36,509 nt of DNA from contig JAXCGZ010019326.1 of NCBI GenBank assembly GCA_037179515.1, forward strand, positions 30,001 to 66,509, given 5' to 3'. A model generated the notes under the pieces. It was not told the origin of the DNA, ran no database searches, and worked only from the letters and a program-made list of their open reading frames with translations. The translations under genes and the position numbers were made by a program. This DNA comes from Halocaridina rubra (Eukaryota > Arthropoda > Malacostraca > Decapoda > Atyidae). Position 1 is the first letter of the stretch, and each line of letters opens with the position of its first letter. Positions 28,001 through 36,509 of the stretch are shown piece by piece.

Positions 28001-29922
28001 TCCCTTTGCTCATGAAATTTTTGCTAGGCATTATAAAACGGTTTCCTTGTGTCCTCATTTTTTCACTCCCCCGCCGTCTTCACTGCAGGCCCAGGTTCGT
28101 ACACTACCACATATTATCTTCTTTCTAAGATAGGCAAGACAAAGAGGAAGCGATCGATGCATCTTCCAAACCCCTCCAGCCTGGCTTTTTCGTCCTACCC
28201 TCGGGCCGATCTTGACCAAGACCCCCCTGTAGGAGACCTGCAACGTCACAGCGATTTCTCTTCAGTACTGCAATCCACACGTACCTTCGAAGCAGACCTC
28301 GGGATGAAAATTTGAACCTATGTCACTACTACAGTTGTAAGAAAGGTTCCCTATGACTTCAGGGTACCAACAATGGCCATACTTTGCCTCCCCTGCAACT
28401 GCAAGTGCTTGCAATCTCTATTCAATGGGCAACAGGGACTTGTTTGAGAGAGAACAAAATCTAAAGACTTTTAGAACTTGCAGGTCAGGGCTGCCTAGAA
28501 ATAGGGTGTTAATGGAAGGTATGTGTCTACACAACTAGATTATTATTCCAAGATACTTAGGACTTAGCTGAGAAACTGATACATAACATTACTAATAATC
28601 ATGATCAAAATAAGAATAATAAAAAATAAAATAAAAATACTAAATCAGGAATAGCCATATATATACGACGGAGACTGGCATTCAGAAGTAAGAACAGAGT
28701 TCTGTACTTATAGTTCATAGTAATGCTCATTCTAACACAGTCTCTTTTACTATTCAAATTCCTGCTGTCATAATATATGTATATATCTAGAGCATCAACG
28801 GCAACTTTCGGGCTCCCCAATTTGTCAATGGGAGTTTTATCTATTCTCTAAACAGTTGCGACATGTGGCAAAAATATTTATGCAAATGTCGGTACTACCG
28901 ATGTCTTATCAGTATTTATGCAATAACAGCATGCAACAATTTATCAACTGCAATGAAATGTAGGCACAAGAATCGCCTAGCTTCGCTGGAAAAAACAAAA
29001 CAAAAAAAGAGTCAAAGACGGCAACATTCTCGTAGCATCGGAAGAAGCATCTGTCTGTCTCAGAGTAGAGAGAGAGAGAGAGAGATTTTTTCTTCAAAAA
29101 AAGCATAATTTTCGCTTGTAGGGCACTTCTTTATGACTTAACTTCCTGCCCTAATGTACAAAGGGACAGCGCGCAACTGCAATAATTTTCTAACATCTAG
29201 AAAGAAAAAAAACAAAAAACAAATAATTTAGTGTACAACTGCAGAAACATCGAAGCATAAATCCATTCCTTTCTATTTAATAGCAAAGGACTTTACTGTA
29301 ATAGCGTACACATCCTTGTCTATAATGACAATCCTTTTCTTGCTATAGATCAGAGGGTTGAGTCGAAGCACACACTCTCTATAAGGCAACATTCTCTGAG
29401 AAAACTAAGCCAAAGATTAAAATCATATGTGACAATATCTCTACTAGTATCAACAAAAGTACAAATATCTTTTTCTTAACACACGTCTTAAAAGGACTTA
29501 AGTATCATTAATTTTAAATTTAAAACTCAACACACAATCTCATAGAATCTCAATTATATTAATTAGATCAATTGTATTCTTAAATTCATGACAATGATAG
29601 GGATTAATCATAATTATCTCTAGATACTCTTTTCCAAAACTCTTTAATTATATTATATCCAAGGGATTAAGATTTTTAAAGATTTCTTCAATACAAAAAG
29701 AATTATATATAAAAAACGGGAATCTGAAAAAAATATAAAAAGTCTGTCTGTGTATAAGAACATAAGAACATAAGAATAGAGGACACTGCAACATGCCTAC
29801 TGGCACACACGAGGCAGCTCCATTTTTGAATTGTATTTTCAGCATGTCTAACCTATTCTATTCTACTCTACTTATTTATTCTGTTTTTCTTTTTATGATT
29901 TTTCTAATAAGCACTAACCTAT

Positions 29923-32900
29923 TCATACCCACCTTACCTCTGTCATATCTCTATCTAATCTACATTTGAAGGTGTCTATGGTATTGGCATTTACTATACT
30001 ACTAGGAAGCTTGTTCCAAGCATCAGCTACTCTATTACCAAACCAATTTTTACCAATTTCCCTTCTGAACCTAAATTTATCAAGCTTAAATCCATTATTA
30101 CGAGTTCTGGTTTGATCATGAATTTTTAAAACTTTATTAATATCTCCCTTGTTAATCCCTTTAAACCATTTATACACTTCAATCATATCCCCCCTAACTC
30201 TTCGCCTCTCTAGAGAATGTAGATTAAGTTTTTTTAATCTGTCCTCATATGGTAGATTTCTGATATTGTGTATCATCTTGGTCATTCTTCGTTGCACTCT
30301 CTCCAAGGATTCAATTTCCATTCTATAATAGGGTGACCAGAATTGCACAGCATAATCTAAATGGGGCCTAACTAATGCAAGATAGAGCTGCAAAATAACT
30401 TTTTCCGTCCTATTGCTGACGCTTCTTGAGATAAATCCTAAAATTCTGTTTGCTTTATTTCTGACTGCTGTGCATTGCTCTCTTGGCTTAAGACTACTAC
30501 TCACAAGAACTCCCAAATCCCTTTCACACTGAGAACTCATGATTTCATGGTTATTTAGCTTATAACTAGTATTGTCTTTTATAGTACCCATTTTAACTAC
30601 TTTACATTTTTCAACATTAAATTCCATTTGCCATTTGTCCGACCATTCAGATAATCTATTTAGATCTTCCTGTAAAGCATGAATGTCTTCTTTTCCATTT
30701 ATAGTTCTACCTATTTTAGTGTCGTCTGCGAATTTACTTAGGTTACTACTGATATCCGAATCCAGATCATTTAGATATACGATGAATAATAGAGGACCCA
30801 GTACCGAGCCTTGTGGTACCCCGCTTGTAACCGAGCCCCACTCTGATTTCTCTCCATTTATGCAAACCCTCTGTTTTCTGTCTTTTAACCATTGTTTGAT
30901 CCATCTGAGCACAGCTCCTCCTATACCATGAGCTTCCAGCTTTTTAACTAATCTTTTGTGAGGAACTCTATCAAAAGCTTTGCTAAAATCTAGATATATT
31001 GTATCATATTCTTTGCCACAATCTACTGCCTCGTTAACTTCTGAATAAAAAGACAGTAAGTTTGTAAGGCACGAAAAACCCTTAAGAAACCCGTGTTGTG
31101 AAAGTTTTATCAGTCTGTGTAATTCTAGATGTGCCCTTATTTTATTTGCAATTATGGATTCTAGAATCTTACCCACTGTTGACGTTAAACTTACCGGCCT
31201 ATAATTATTCTTTTTAACACGTTCTCCTTTTTTAAATATTGGTACCACATCTGCCAATTTCCACTCCATGGGTACCGATCCTAATTTTATTGAATTATTA
31301 AATAATGCAGTTAGAGGACAACTAAGCTCTTCCTTGCATTCCTTTAATATTCTAGCATATATTCCATCAGGTCCCGGAGATTTATGAGCCTTTAATTTAT
31401 CTATTTCTTTTATTACCTCCTCTCTCGTAATATTTATTGAACTAAGTATATTATCGGGACTGTCTCTGTAAATGGATTCTACTTCTGGAATATTTTCCAA
31501 GTTTTCATTTGTAAATACAGATAAGAAATAATCATTTAAACATGTACACATCACTTTATCGTCATCTGTGATATGGCCATTGGCTACTTCAATTGGTCCG
31601 ACTTTTTCCTTAAATTTTGTTTGATAATGTTGATAAAACCCTTTAGGATTTTCTTTAGCTTCTCCTGCTATTCGAACTTCGTATTTTCTTTTCGACTCTC
31701 TAACTACCTTTTTAACTTCCCTGTTTAACTGTATATATTGCTGCCTCACCTGCTCTTCACCTCTTTTTAGTTTCCTGTATATTCCTCTTTTAATACCTAT
31801 AAGATTCTTTATTCTATTGTTCATCCATTTAGGGTCATTTTTTCTTGATCTGCAATGTTTCATGGGAATATAGTCTCTCTGACTATTCTTAAGAGTCATG
31901 ACAAAATTGTTATATTCCTCATCCAAATTTATATTAACTGACGGGCTGCTGTTCTTTCCTGTGAGAGAATTTAATGTATTGATCTTATCTTGTGATAATC
32001 CTTGGCATGTGGTACCCAAATTTCGGGGTAATCCGCTACCTGCGACCTGACCTGCTGGATTAACTACCCACATCTGTACCCCAGAAATCCCTTCCCATAC
32101 CTCATTAGATAATTTAGTTTTTAAGCCCTCAAAATCTCCTGCTCTAAAGTTTGGAACAATATTCTTATTTTCCTTTATAGTTTCCTTGAAAATTATGTTA
32201 AATCTAATGGAATCATGGTCACTGTTTCCCAATTTTTCACCAACTTCTAAATTTGTAACCATATTCTCTCTATTACTAAGAACTAAATCTAGTGTATTCA
32301 CCCCCCGTGTTGCTTCATGTACATGCTGAGAAAGGAAATTGTCTTCTACTACTTCCAAAAACTCCTTAGAGCTACTATCACCTGTTATGGTTTCCCAGTT
32401 AATATGTCTAAAATTAAAATCGCCTACAATGCAAACTCTATTTGACCTGCTCACTTTAGAAATTTCATCGTATATAACTTGCGACTCTATATTATCTAGA
32501 TCAGGTGGTCTGTAGACTACTCCTACAACTAGACTTTCTATATTATTTTTAATTTCAACCCATAAGGTTTCTGAATTTAGATTTGTCTTAATTCCAGACT
32601 TAATGCAGCTTCTGAGGCTATCTTTAATATACATAATTACCCCTCCCCCTCTTTTATCTGCACTACGATCAGCATTATAAAGTTTATATCCTGTAATTAT
32701 GTACTCAGCTTTAAGGTGTTTGCTTTCTAATTTAATCCAACTTTCACTAATGCATATTATATCCGGTCTCTCACTACATACTATGGCTCTCAGTTCTTCT
32801 ATCTTGTTACCTAAACTACGGCTATTTGTATAATATACTTTTAAACTTTCTCTAGCTTCACCCTTCTTGTGGCTATTCTTTTTGTTAATATTTGTTCTAT

Positions 32901-33015
32901 GTAACAAATGGTTCTTATCCTTAGACTCCCAGTTATTTGACCCACTATGTACTGAACCCTTACTGACTAATTTCTCTGCACAAGTATTAATCATTTCATT
33001 ATTTGTGTCTAACAA
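29923..33015 (-). CDS. CR1 ORF2: AP endonuclease plus reverse transcriptase (intact)
   Basis: 1,030 codons counted from TTG 33015. The first ATG is codon 8 (32994), still well before the endonuclease. Endonuclease: YTN (61-63), ISES with Glu91, GDFN (198-201) with Asp199, and SDHD (265-268). Reverse transcriptase: KSPGPDG (545-551), [10 protein letters not shown] (603-612), motif [11 protein letters not shown] (673-682), motif [12 protein letters not shown] (731-741) and motif C FADD (762-765). The C-terminal end is CRLDRDMTEVRWV. No stop or frameshift, unlike copies a and b, so this copy could still encode active enzyme. The frame overlaps the ORF1 stop by 7 bases, which suggests termination-reinitiation rather than a separate promoter. 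Confidence 0.92.
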   Translation of the reverse strand: MLDTNNEMINTCAEKLVSKGSVHSGSNNWESKDKNHLLHRTNINKKNSHKKGEARESLKVYYTNSRSLGNKIEELRAIVCSERPDIICISESWIKLESKHLKAEYIITGYKLYNADRSADKRGGGVIMYIKDSLRSCIKSGIKTNLNSETLWVEIKNNIESLVVGVVYRPPDLDNIESQVIYDEISKVSRSNRVCIVGDFNFRHINWETITGDSSSKEFLEVVEDNFLSQHVHEATRGVNTLDLVLSNRENMVTNLEVGEKLGNSDHDSIRFNIIFKETIKENKNIVPNFRAGDFEGLKTKLSNEVWEGISGVQMWVVNPAGQVAGSGLPRNLGTTCQGLSQDKINTLNSLTGKNSSPSVNINLDEEYNNFVMTLKNSQRDYIPMKHCRSRKNDPKWMNNRIKNLIGIKRGIYRKLKRGEEQVRQQYIQLNREVKKVVRESKRKYEVRIAGEAKENPKGFYQHYQTKFKEKVGPIEVANGHITDDDKVMCTCLNDYFLSVFTNENLENIPEVESIYRDSPDNILSSINITREEVIKEIDKLKAHKSPGPDGIYARILKECKEELSCPLTALFNNSIKLGSVPMEWKLADVVPIFKKGERVKKNNYRPVSLTSTVGKILESIIANKIRAHLELHRLIKLSQHGFLKGFSCLTNLLSFYSEVNEAVDCGKEYDTIYLDFSKAFDRVPHKRLVKKLEAHGIGGAVLRWIKQWLKDRKQRVCINGEKSEWGSVTSGVPQGSVLGPLLFIVYLNDLDSDISSNLSKFADDTKIGRTINGKEDIHALQEDLNRLSEWSDKWQMEFNVEKCKVVKMGTIKDNTSYKLNNHEIMSSQCERDLGVLVSSSLKPREQCTAVRNKANRILGFISRSVSNRTEKVILQLYLALVRPHLDYAVQFWSPYYRMEIESLERVQRRMTKMIHNIRNLPYEDRLKKLNLHSLERRRVRGDMIEVYKWFKGINKGDINKVLKIHDQTRTRNNGFKLDKFRFRREIGKNWFGNRVADAWNKLPSSIVNANTIDTFKCRLDRDMTEVRWV

Positions 33016-33278
33016 AACCCCCCTACCTCTCTGTCTATCATACCAGCCAATACCGAGACACCTGAATTAGAAAGATGCACTCCATCCCTTGCATACATAT
33101 GCTTACGACTAGTGAAGTGATCCCACCCGTCTATAAAACCTATATTATGCTCCCGACAGAAGACTTTCATCCTAGCATTTACTCCTATAGCTCGAGACCA
33201 CCACTCTGAACTTTGGCTAAGCCTAGGGAGAATACCACACATCACAGGAACTGCACCCCTTTTCCTAATCTTATCCAG
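33009..33278 (-). CDS. C-terminal remnant of CR1 ORF1 esterase
   Basis: Encodes the last 88 residues of the ORF1 protein (from DKIRKRGAV to GGFC), including DGVH of the hydrolase block V. The GDS and GGND blocks are absent. It is read in frame from the upstream RT segment as part of the fusion ORF ending at 33009. Confidence 0.85.
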   Translation of the reverse strand: MDKIRKRGAVPVMCGILPRLSQSSEWWSRAIGVNARMKVFCREHNIGFIDGWDHFTSRKHMYARDGVHLSNSGVSVLAGMIDREVGGFC

Positions 33279-35492
33279 TACCGAGCCTTGTGGTACCCCG
33301 CTTGTAACCGAGCCCCACTCTGATTTCTCTCCATTTATGCAAACCCTCTGTTTTCTGTCTTTTAACCATTGTTTGATCCATCTGAGCACAGCTCCTCCTA
33401 TACCATGAGCTTCCAGCTTTTTAACTAATCTTTTGTGAGGAACTCTATCAAAAGCTTTGCTAAAATCTAGATATATTGTATCATATTCTTTGCCACAATC
33501 TACTGCCTCGTAAACTTCTGAATAAAAAGACAGTAAGTTTGTAAGGCACGAAAAACTCTTAAGAAACCCGTGTTGTGAAAGTTTTATCAGTCTGTGTAAT
33601 TCTAGATGTGCCCTTATTTTATTTGCAATTATGGATTCTAGAATCTTACCCACTGTTGACGTTAAACTTACCGGCCTATAATTATTCTTTTTAACACGTT
33701 CTCCTTTTTTAAATATTGGTACCACATCTGCCAATTTCCACTCCATGGGTACCGATCCTAATTTTATTGAATTATTAAATAATGCAGTTAGAGGACAACT
33801 AAGCTCTTCCTTGCATTCCTTTAATATTCTAGCATATATTCCATCAGGTCCCGGAGATTTATGAGCCTTTAATTTATCTATTTCTTTTATTACCTCCTCT
33901 CTCGTAATATTTATTGAACTAAGTATATTATCGGGACTGTCTCTGTAAATGGATTCTACTTCCGGAATATTTTCCAAGTTTTCATTTGTAAATACAGATA
34001 AGAAATAATCATTTAAACATGTACACATCACTTTATCGTCATCTGTGATATGGCCATTGGCTACTTCAATTGGTCCGACTTTTTCCTTAAATTTTGTTTG
34101 ATAATGTTGATAAAACCCTTTAGGATTTTCTTTAGCTTCTCCTGCTATTCGAACTTCGTATTTTCTTTTCGACTCTCTAACTACCTTTTTAACTTCCCTG
34201 TTTAACTGTATATATTGCTGCCTCACCTGCTCTTCACCTCTTTTTAGTTTCCTGTATATTCCTCTTTTAATACCTATAAGATTCTTTATTCTATTGTTCA
34301 TCCATTTAGGGTCATTTTTTCTTGATCTGCAATGTTTCATGGGAATATAGTCTCTCTGACTATTCTTAAGAGTCATGACAAAATTGTTATATTCCTCATC
34401 CAAATTTATATTAACTGACGGGCTGCTGTTCTTTCCTGTGAGAGAATTTAATGTATTGATCTTATCTTGTGATAATCCTTGGCATGTGGTACCCAAATTT
34501 CGGGGTAATCCGCTACCTGCGACCTGACCTGCTGGATTAACTACCCACATCTGTACCCCAGAAATCCCTTCCCATACCTCATTAGATAATTTAGTTTTTA
34601 AGCCCTCAAAATCTCCTGCTCTAAAGTTTGGAACAATATTCTTATTTTCCTTTATAGTTTCCTTGAAAATTATGTTAAATCTAATGGAATCATGGTCACT
34701 GTTTCCCAATTTTTCACCAACTTCTAAATTTGTAACCATATTCTCTCTATTACTAAGAACTAAATCTAGTGTATTCACCCCCCGTGTTGCTTCATGTACA
34801 TGCTGAGAAAGGAAATTGTCTTCTACTACTTCCAAAAACTCCTTAGAGCTACTATCACCTGTTATGGTTTCCCAGTTAATATGTCTAAAATTAAAATCGC
34901 CTACAATGCAAACTCTATTTGACCTGCTCACTTTAAAAATTTCATCGTATATAACTTGCGACTCTATATTATCTAGATCAGGTGGTCTGTAGACTACTCC
35001 TACAACTAGACTTTCTATATTATTTTTAATTTCAACCCATAAGGTTTCTGAATTTAGATTTGTCTTAATTCCAGACTTAATGCAGCTTCTGAGGCTATCT
35101 TTAATATACATAATTACCCCTCCCCCTCTTTTATCTGCACTACGATCAGCATTATAAAGTTTATATCCTGTAATTATGTACTCAGCTTTAAGGTGTTTGC
35201 TTTCTAATTTAATCCAACTTTCACTAATGCATATTATATCCGGTCTCTCACTACATACTATGGCTCTCAGTTCTTCTATCTTGTTACCTAAACTACGGCT
35301 ATTTGTATAATATACTTTTAAACTTTCTCTAGCTTCACCCTTCTTGTGGCTATTCCTTTTGTTAATATTTGTTCTATGTAACAAATGGTTCTTATCCTTA
35401 GACTCCCAGTTATTTGACCCACTATGTACTGAACCCTTACTGACTAATTTCTCTGCACAAGTATTAATCATTTCATTATTTGTGTCTAACAA
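33009..35492 (-). CDS. Chimeric ORF: CR1 endonuclease-partial RT fused in frame to ORF1 esterase tail
   Basis: 827 codons from TTG 35492 (first ATG codon 8, 35471). Residues 1-739 match the intact ORF2 with four residue differences that I count, running through the endonuclease and RT motifs to SGVPQGSVL. Residues 740-827 are the last 88 residues of ORF1. RT motif C (FADD) is missing, so polymerase activity is not expected; the endonuclease is complete. The junction at 33275-33278 is a 4-bp microhomology (CCAG). This is unit 2 of a tandem array. It could be a true duplicated unit or an assembly artefact. Confidence 0.8.
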   Translation of the reverse strand: MLDTNNEMINTCAEKLVSKGSVHSGSNNWESKDKNHLLHRTNINKRNSHKKGEARESLKVYYTNSRSLGNKIEELRAIVCSERPDIICISESWIKLESKHLKAEYIITGYKLYNADRSADKRGGGVIMYIKDSLRSCIKSGIKTNLNSETLWVEIKNNIESLVVGVVYRPPDLDNIESQVIYDEIFKVSRSNRVCIVGDFNFRHINWETITGDSSSKEFLEVVEDNFLSQHVHEATRGVNTLDLVLSNRENMVTNLEVGEKLGNSDHDSIRFNIIFKETIKENKNIVPNFRAGDFEGLKTKLSNEVWEGISGVQMWVVNPAGQVAGSGLPRNLGTTCQGLSQDKINTLNSLTGKNSSPSVNINLDEEYNNFVMTLKNSQRDYIPMKHCRSRKNDPKWMNNRIKNLIGIKRGIYRKLKRGEEQVRQQYIQLNREVKKVVRESKRKYEVRIAGEAKENPKGFYQHYQTKFKEKVGPIEVANGHITDDDKVMCTCLNDYFLSVFTNENLENIPEVESIYRDSPDNILSSINITREEVIKEIDKLKAHKSPGPDGIYARILKECKEELSCPLTALFNNSIKLGSVPMEWKLADVVPIFKKGERVKKNNYRPVSLTSTVGKILESIIANKIRAHLELHRLIKLSQHGFLKSFSCLTNLLSFYSEVYEAVDCGKEYDTIYLDFSKAFDRVPHKRLVKKLEAHGIGGAVLRWIKQWLKDRKQRVCINGEKSEWGSVTSGVPQGSVLDKIRKRGAVPVMCGILPRLSQSSEWWSRAIGVNARMKVFCREHNIGFIDGWDHFTSRKHMYARDGVHLSNSGVSVLAGMIDREVGGFC

Positions 35493-35755
35493 AACCCCCC
35501 TACCTCTCTGTCTATCATACCAGCCAATACCGAGACACCTGAATTAGAAAGATGCACTCCATCCCTTGCATACATATGCTTACGACTAGTGAAGTGATCC
35601 CACCCGTCTATAAAACCTATATTATGCTCCCGACAGAAGACTTTCATCCTAGCATTTACTCCTATAGCTCGAGACCACCACTCTGAACTTTGGCTAAGCC
35701 TAGGGAGAATACCACACATCACAGGAACTGCACCCCTTTTCCTAATCTTATCCAG
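33279..35755 (-). repeat. Tandem CR1-derived unit, 2,477-bp period
   Basis: Identical junctions at 33275-33278 and 35752-35755 define a 2,477-bp unit. It runs from RT motif B back through the endonuclease to the ORF1 C-terminus. 2,477 equals the 2,484-base fusion ORF minus its 7-base overlap with the next frame, so successive fusion ORFs chain exactly. Confidence 0.88.
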
Positions 35756-36509
35756 TACCGAGCCTTGTGGTACCCCGCTTGTAACCGAGCCCCACTCTGA
35801 TTTCTCTCCATTTATGCAAACCCTCTGTTTTCTGTCTTTTAACCATTGTTTGATCCATCTGAGCACAGCTCCTCCTATACCATGAGCTTCCAGCTTTTTA
35901 ACTAATCTTTTGTGAGGAACTCTATCAAAAGCTTTGCTAAAATCTAGATATATTGTATCATATTCTTTGTCACAATCTACTGCCTCGTAAACTTCTGAAT
36001 AAAAAGACAGTAAGTTTGTAAGGCACGAAAAACCCTTAAGAAACCTGTGTTGTGAAAGTTTTATCAGTCTGTGTAATTCTAGATGTGCCCTTATTTTATT
36101 TGCAATTATGGATTCTAGAATCTTACCCACTGTTGACGTTAAACTTACCGGCCTATAATTATTCTTTTTAACACGTTCTCCTTTTTTAAATATTGGTACC
36201 ACATCTGCCAATTTCCACTCCATGGGTACCGATCCTAATTTTATTGAATTATTAAATAATGCAGTTAGAGGACAACTAAGCTCTTCCTTGCATTCCTTTA
36301 ATATTCTAGCATATATTCCATCAGGTCCCGGTGATTTATGAGCCTTTCATTTATCTATTTCTTTTATTACCTCCTCTCTCGTAATATTTATTGAACTAAG
36401 TATATTATCGGGACTGTCTCTGTAAATGGATTCTACTTCCGGAATATTTTCCAAGTTTTCATTTGTAAATACAGATAAGAAATAATCATTTAAACATGTA
36501 CTCATCACT
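35486..36509 (-). pseudogene. Third tandem unit (partial): CR1 RT segment fused to ORF1 esterase tail
   Basis: Same fusion as the second unit, running off the window edge. A Leu codon (TTA) in the DKLKAH segment is TGA at 36347-36349, so the frame from the endonuclease would stop there. The downstream part, from Met 36223, is open through SGVPQGSVL into the ORF1 tail. Further units may lie beyond the window. Confidence 0.85.

Larger units (their letters stand above)
26127..29755. other. AT-rich region without a supported gene
   Basis: The longest open frames (26225-26533 and 28049-28315, plus strand) have no recognisable motif. Local structure includes a perfect 9-bp inverted repeat AGCACCTGG/CCAGGTGCT (26651-26674) inside a short direct repeat, an 8-bp inverted repeat ACTGAAAT/ATTTCAGT (26861-26883), a degenerate ~120-bp duplication (27783-28000) and a short (AG)n at about 29068-29085. 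Host UTR or intron sequence cannot be excluded. Confidence 0.5.
29756..33278 (-). mobile_element. CR1 copy d: 3'-complete, with intact ORF2
   Basis: Runs from the family 3' tail (three TTCTTATG-type repeats at 29756-29780) through ORF2 to the C-terminal part of ORF1. At 33275-33278 (CCAG) it is joined to the RT region of a second unit. The 3' UTR contains a CTGC...GCAG/TGCC-AGTA-GGCA hairpin (about 29786-29817). Upstream ORF1 and a 5' UTR are absent in this unit. Confidence 0.88.

Noticed and set aside
28049..28315. 88-codon plus-strand frame after an acceptor-like TTCACTGCAG
   Set aside because: The acceptor-like site alone is not evidence of an exon, and no donor or homologous domain is seen.
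33001..33020. Canonical -1 frameshift site at the CR1 ORF1-ORF2 overlap
   Set aside because: In the ORF1 phase the run is G GGG TTT, which does not fit X XXY YYZ. A usable ATG lies 21 bases downstream of TTG, so reinitiation is simpler.

Overview
This window looks like repeat-dense intergenic DNA from an invertebrate animal, most likely a decapod crustacean. The host call is an inference from very dense, long microsatellites of the (AT)n, (AG)n, (GT)n and (TTA)n types combined with several CR1-type non-LTR retrotransposons. No host protein-coding gene, rRNA or functional tRNA can be supported. Every convincing reading frame belongs to a retrotransposon.

Layout. 1-6.8 kb: microsatellites, a foldback element (2.56-2.99 kb), a degenerate minisatellite-like block (3.6-4.6 kb) and a 163-bp tandem duplication (5.5-5.85 kb). 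6.87-10.86 kb: a plus-strand LINE with an intact ORF1 (coiled coil plus RRM-like domain) and an intact ORF2 (AP endonuclease plus reverse transcriptase), ending in a 3' stem-loop and a 14-bp terminal repeat. 10.86-14.4 kb: microsatellites and short degenerate repeats. 14.4-17.06 kb: ten 273-bp units, each carrying a tRNA-like module, arranged as five minus-strand plus five plus-strand copies meeting head to head near 15,750 and bounded on both sides by (AT)n. 17.27-26.07 kb: a mosaic of a second LINE family (CR1 with an esterase-type ORF1), broken by (AT)n tracts, containing a nested antisense copy, and flanked by inverted copies of a ~226-bp repeat. 26.1-29.75 kb: AT-rich sequence without a recognisable gene. 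29.76-36.5 kb: a minus-strand CR1 with an intact 1,030-codon ORF2, joined at its 5' side to at least two further 2,477-bp units in tandem. Each unit fuses ORF2 (endonuclease and half of the RT) in frame to the C-terminal quarter of the ORF1 esterase.

How the parts work together. In each LINE, ORF1 should bind RNA (or hydrolyse esters in the CR1 family), and ORF2 nicks the target and reverse-transcribes the element RNA. The most interesting points are (1) an apparent -1 frameshift arrangement linking ORF1 and ORF2 in the 6.9-kb LINE, where ORF2 has no AUG before its endonuclease catalytic residues but a canonical A AAT TTT heptamer sits in the overlap; (2) the tandem array of chimeric CR1 units; (3) the palindromic tRNA-like satellite; and (4) a hammerhead-ribozyme-like fold in the inverted 226-bp repeats.
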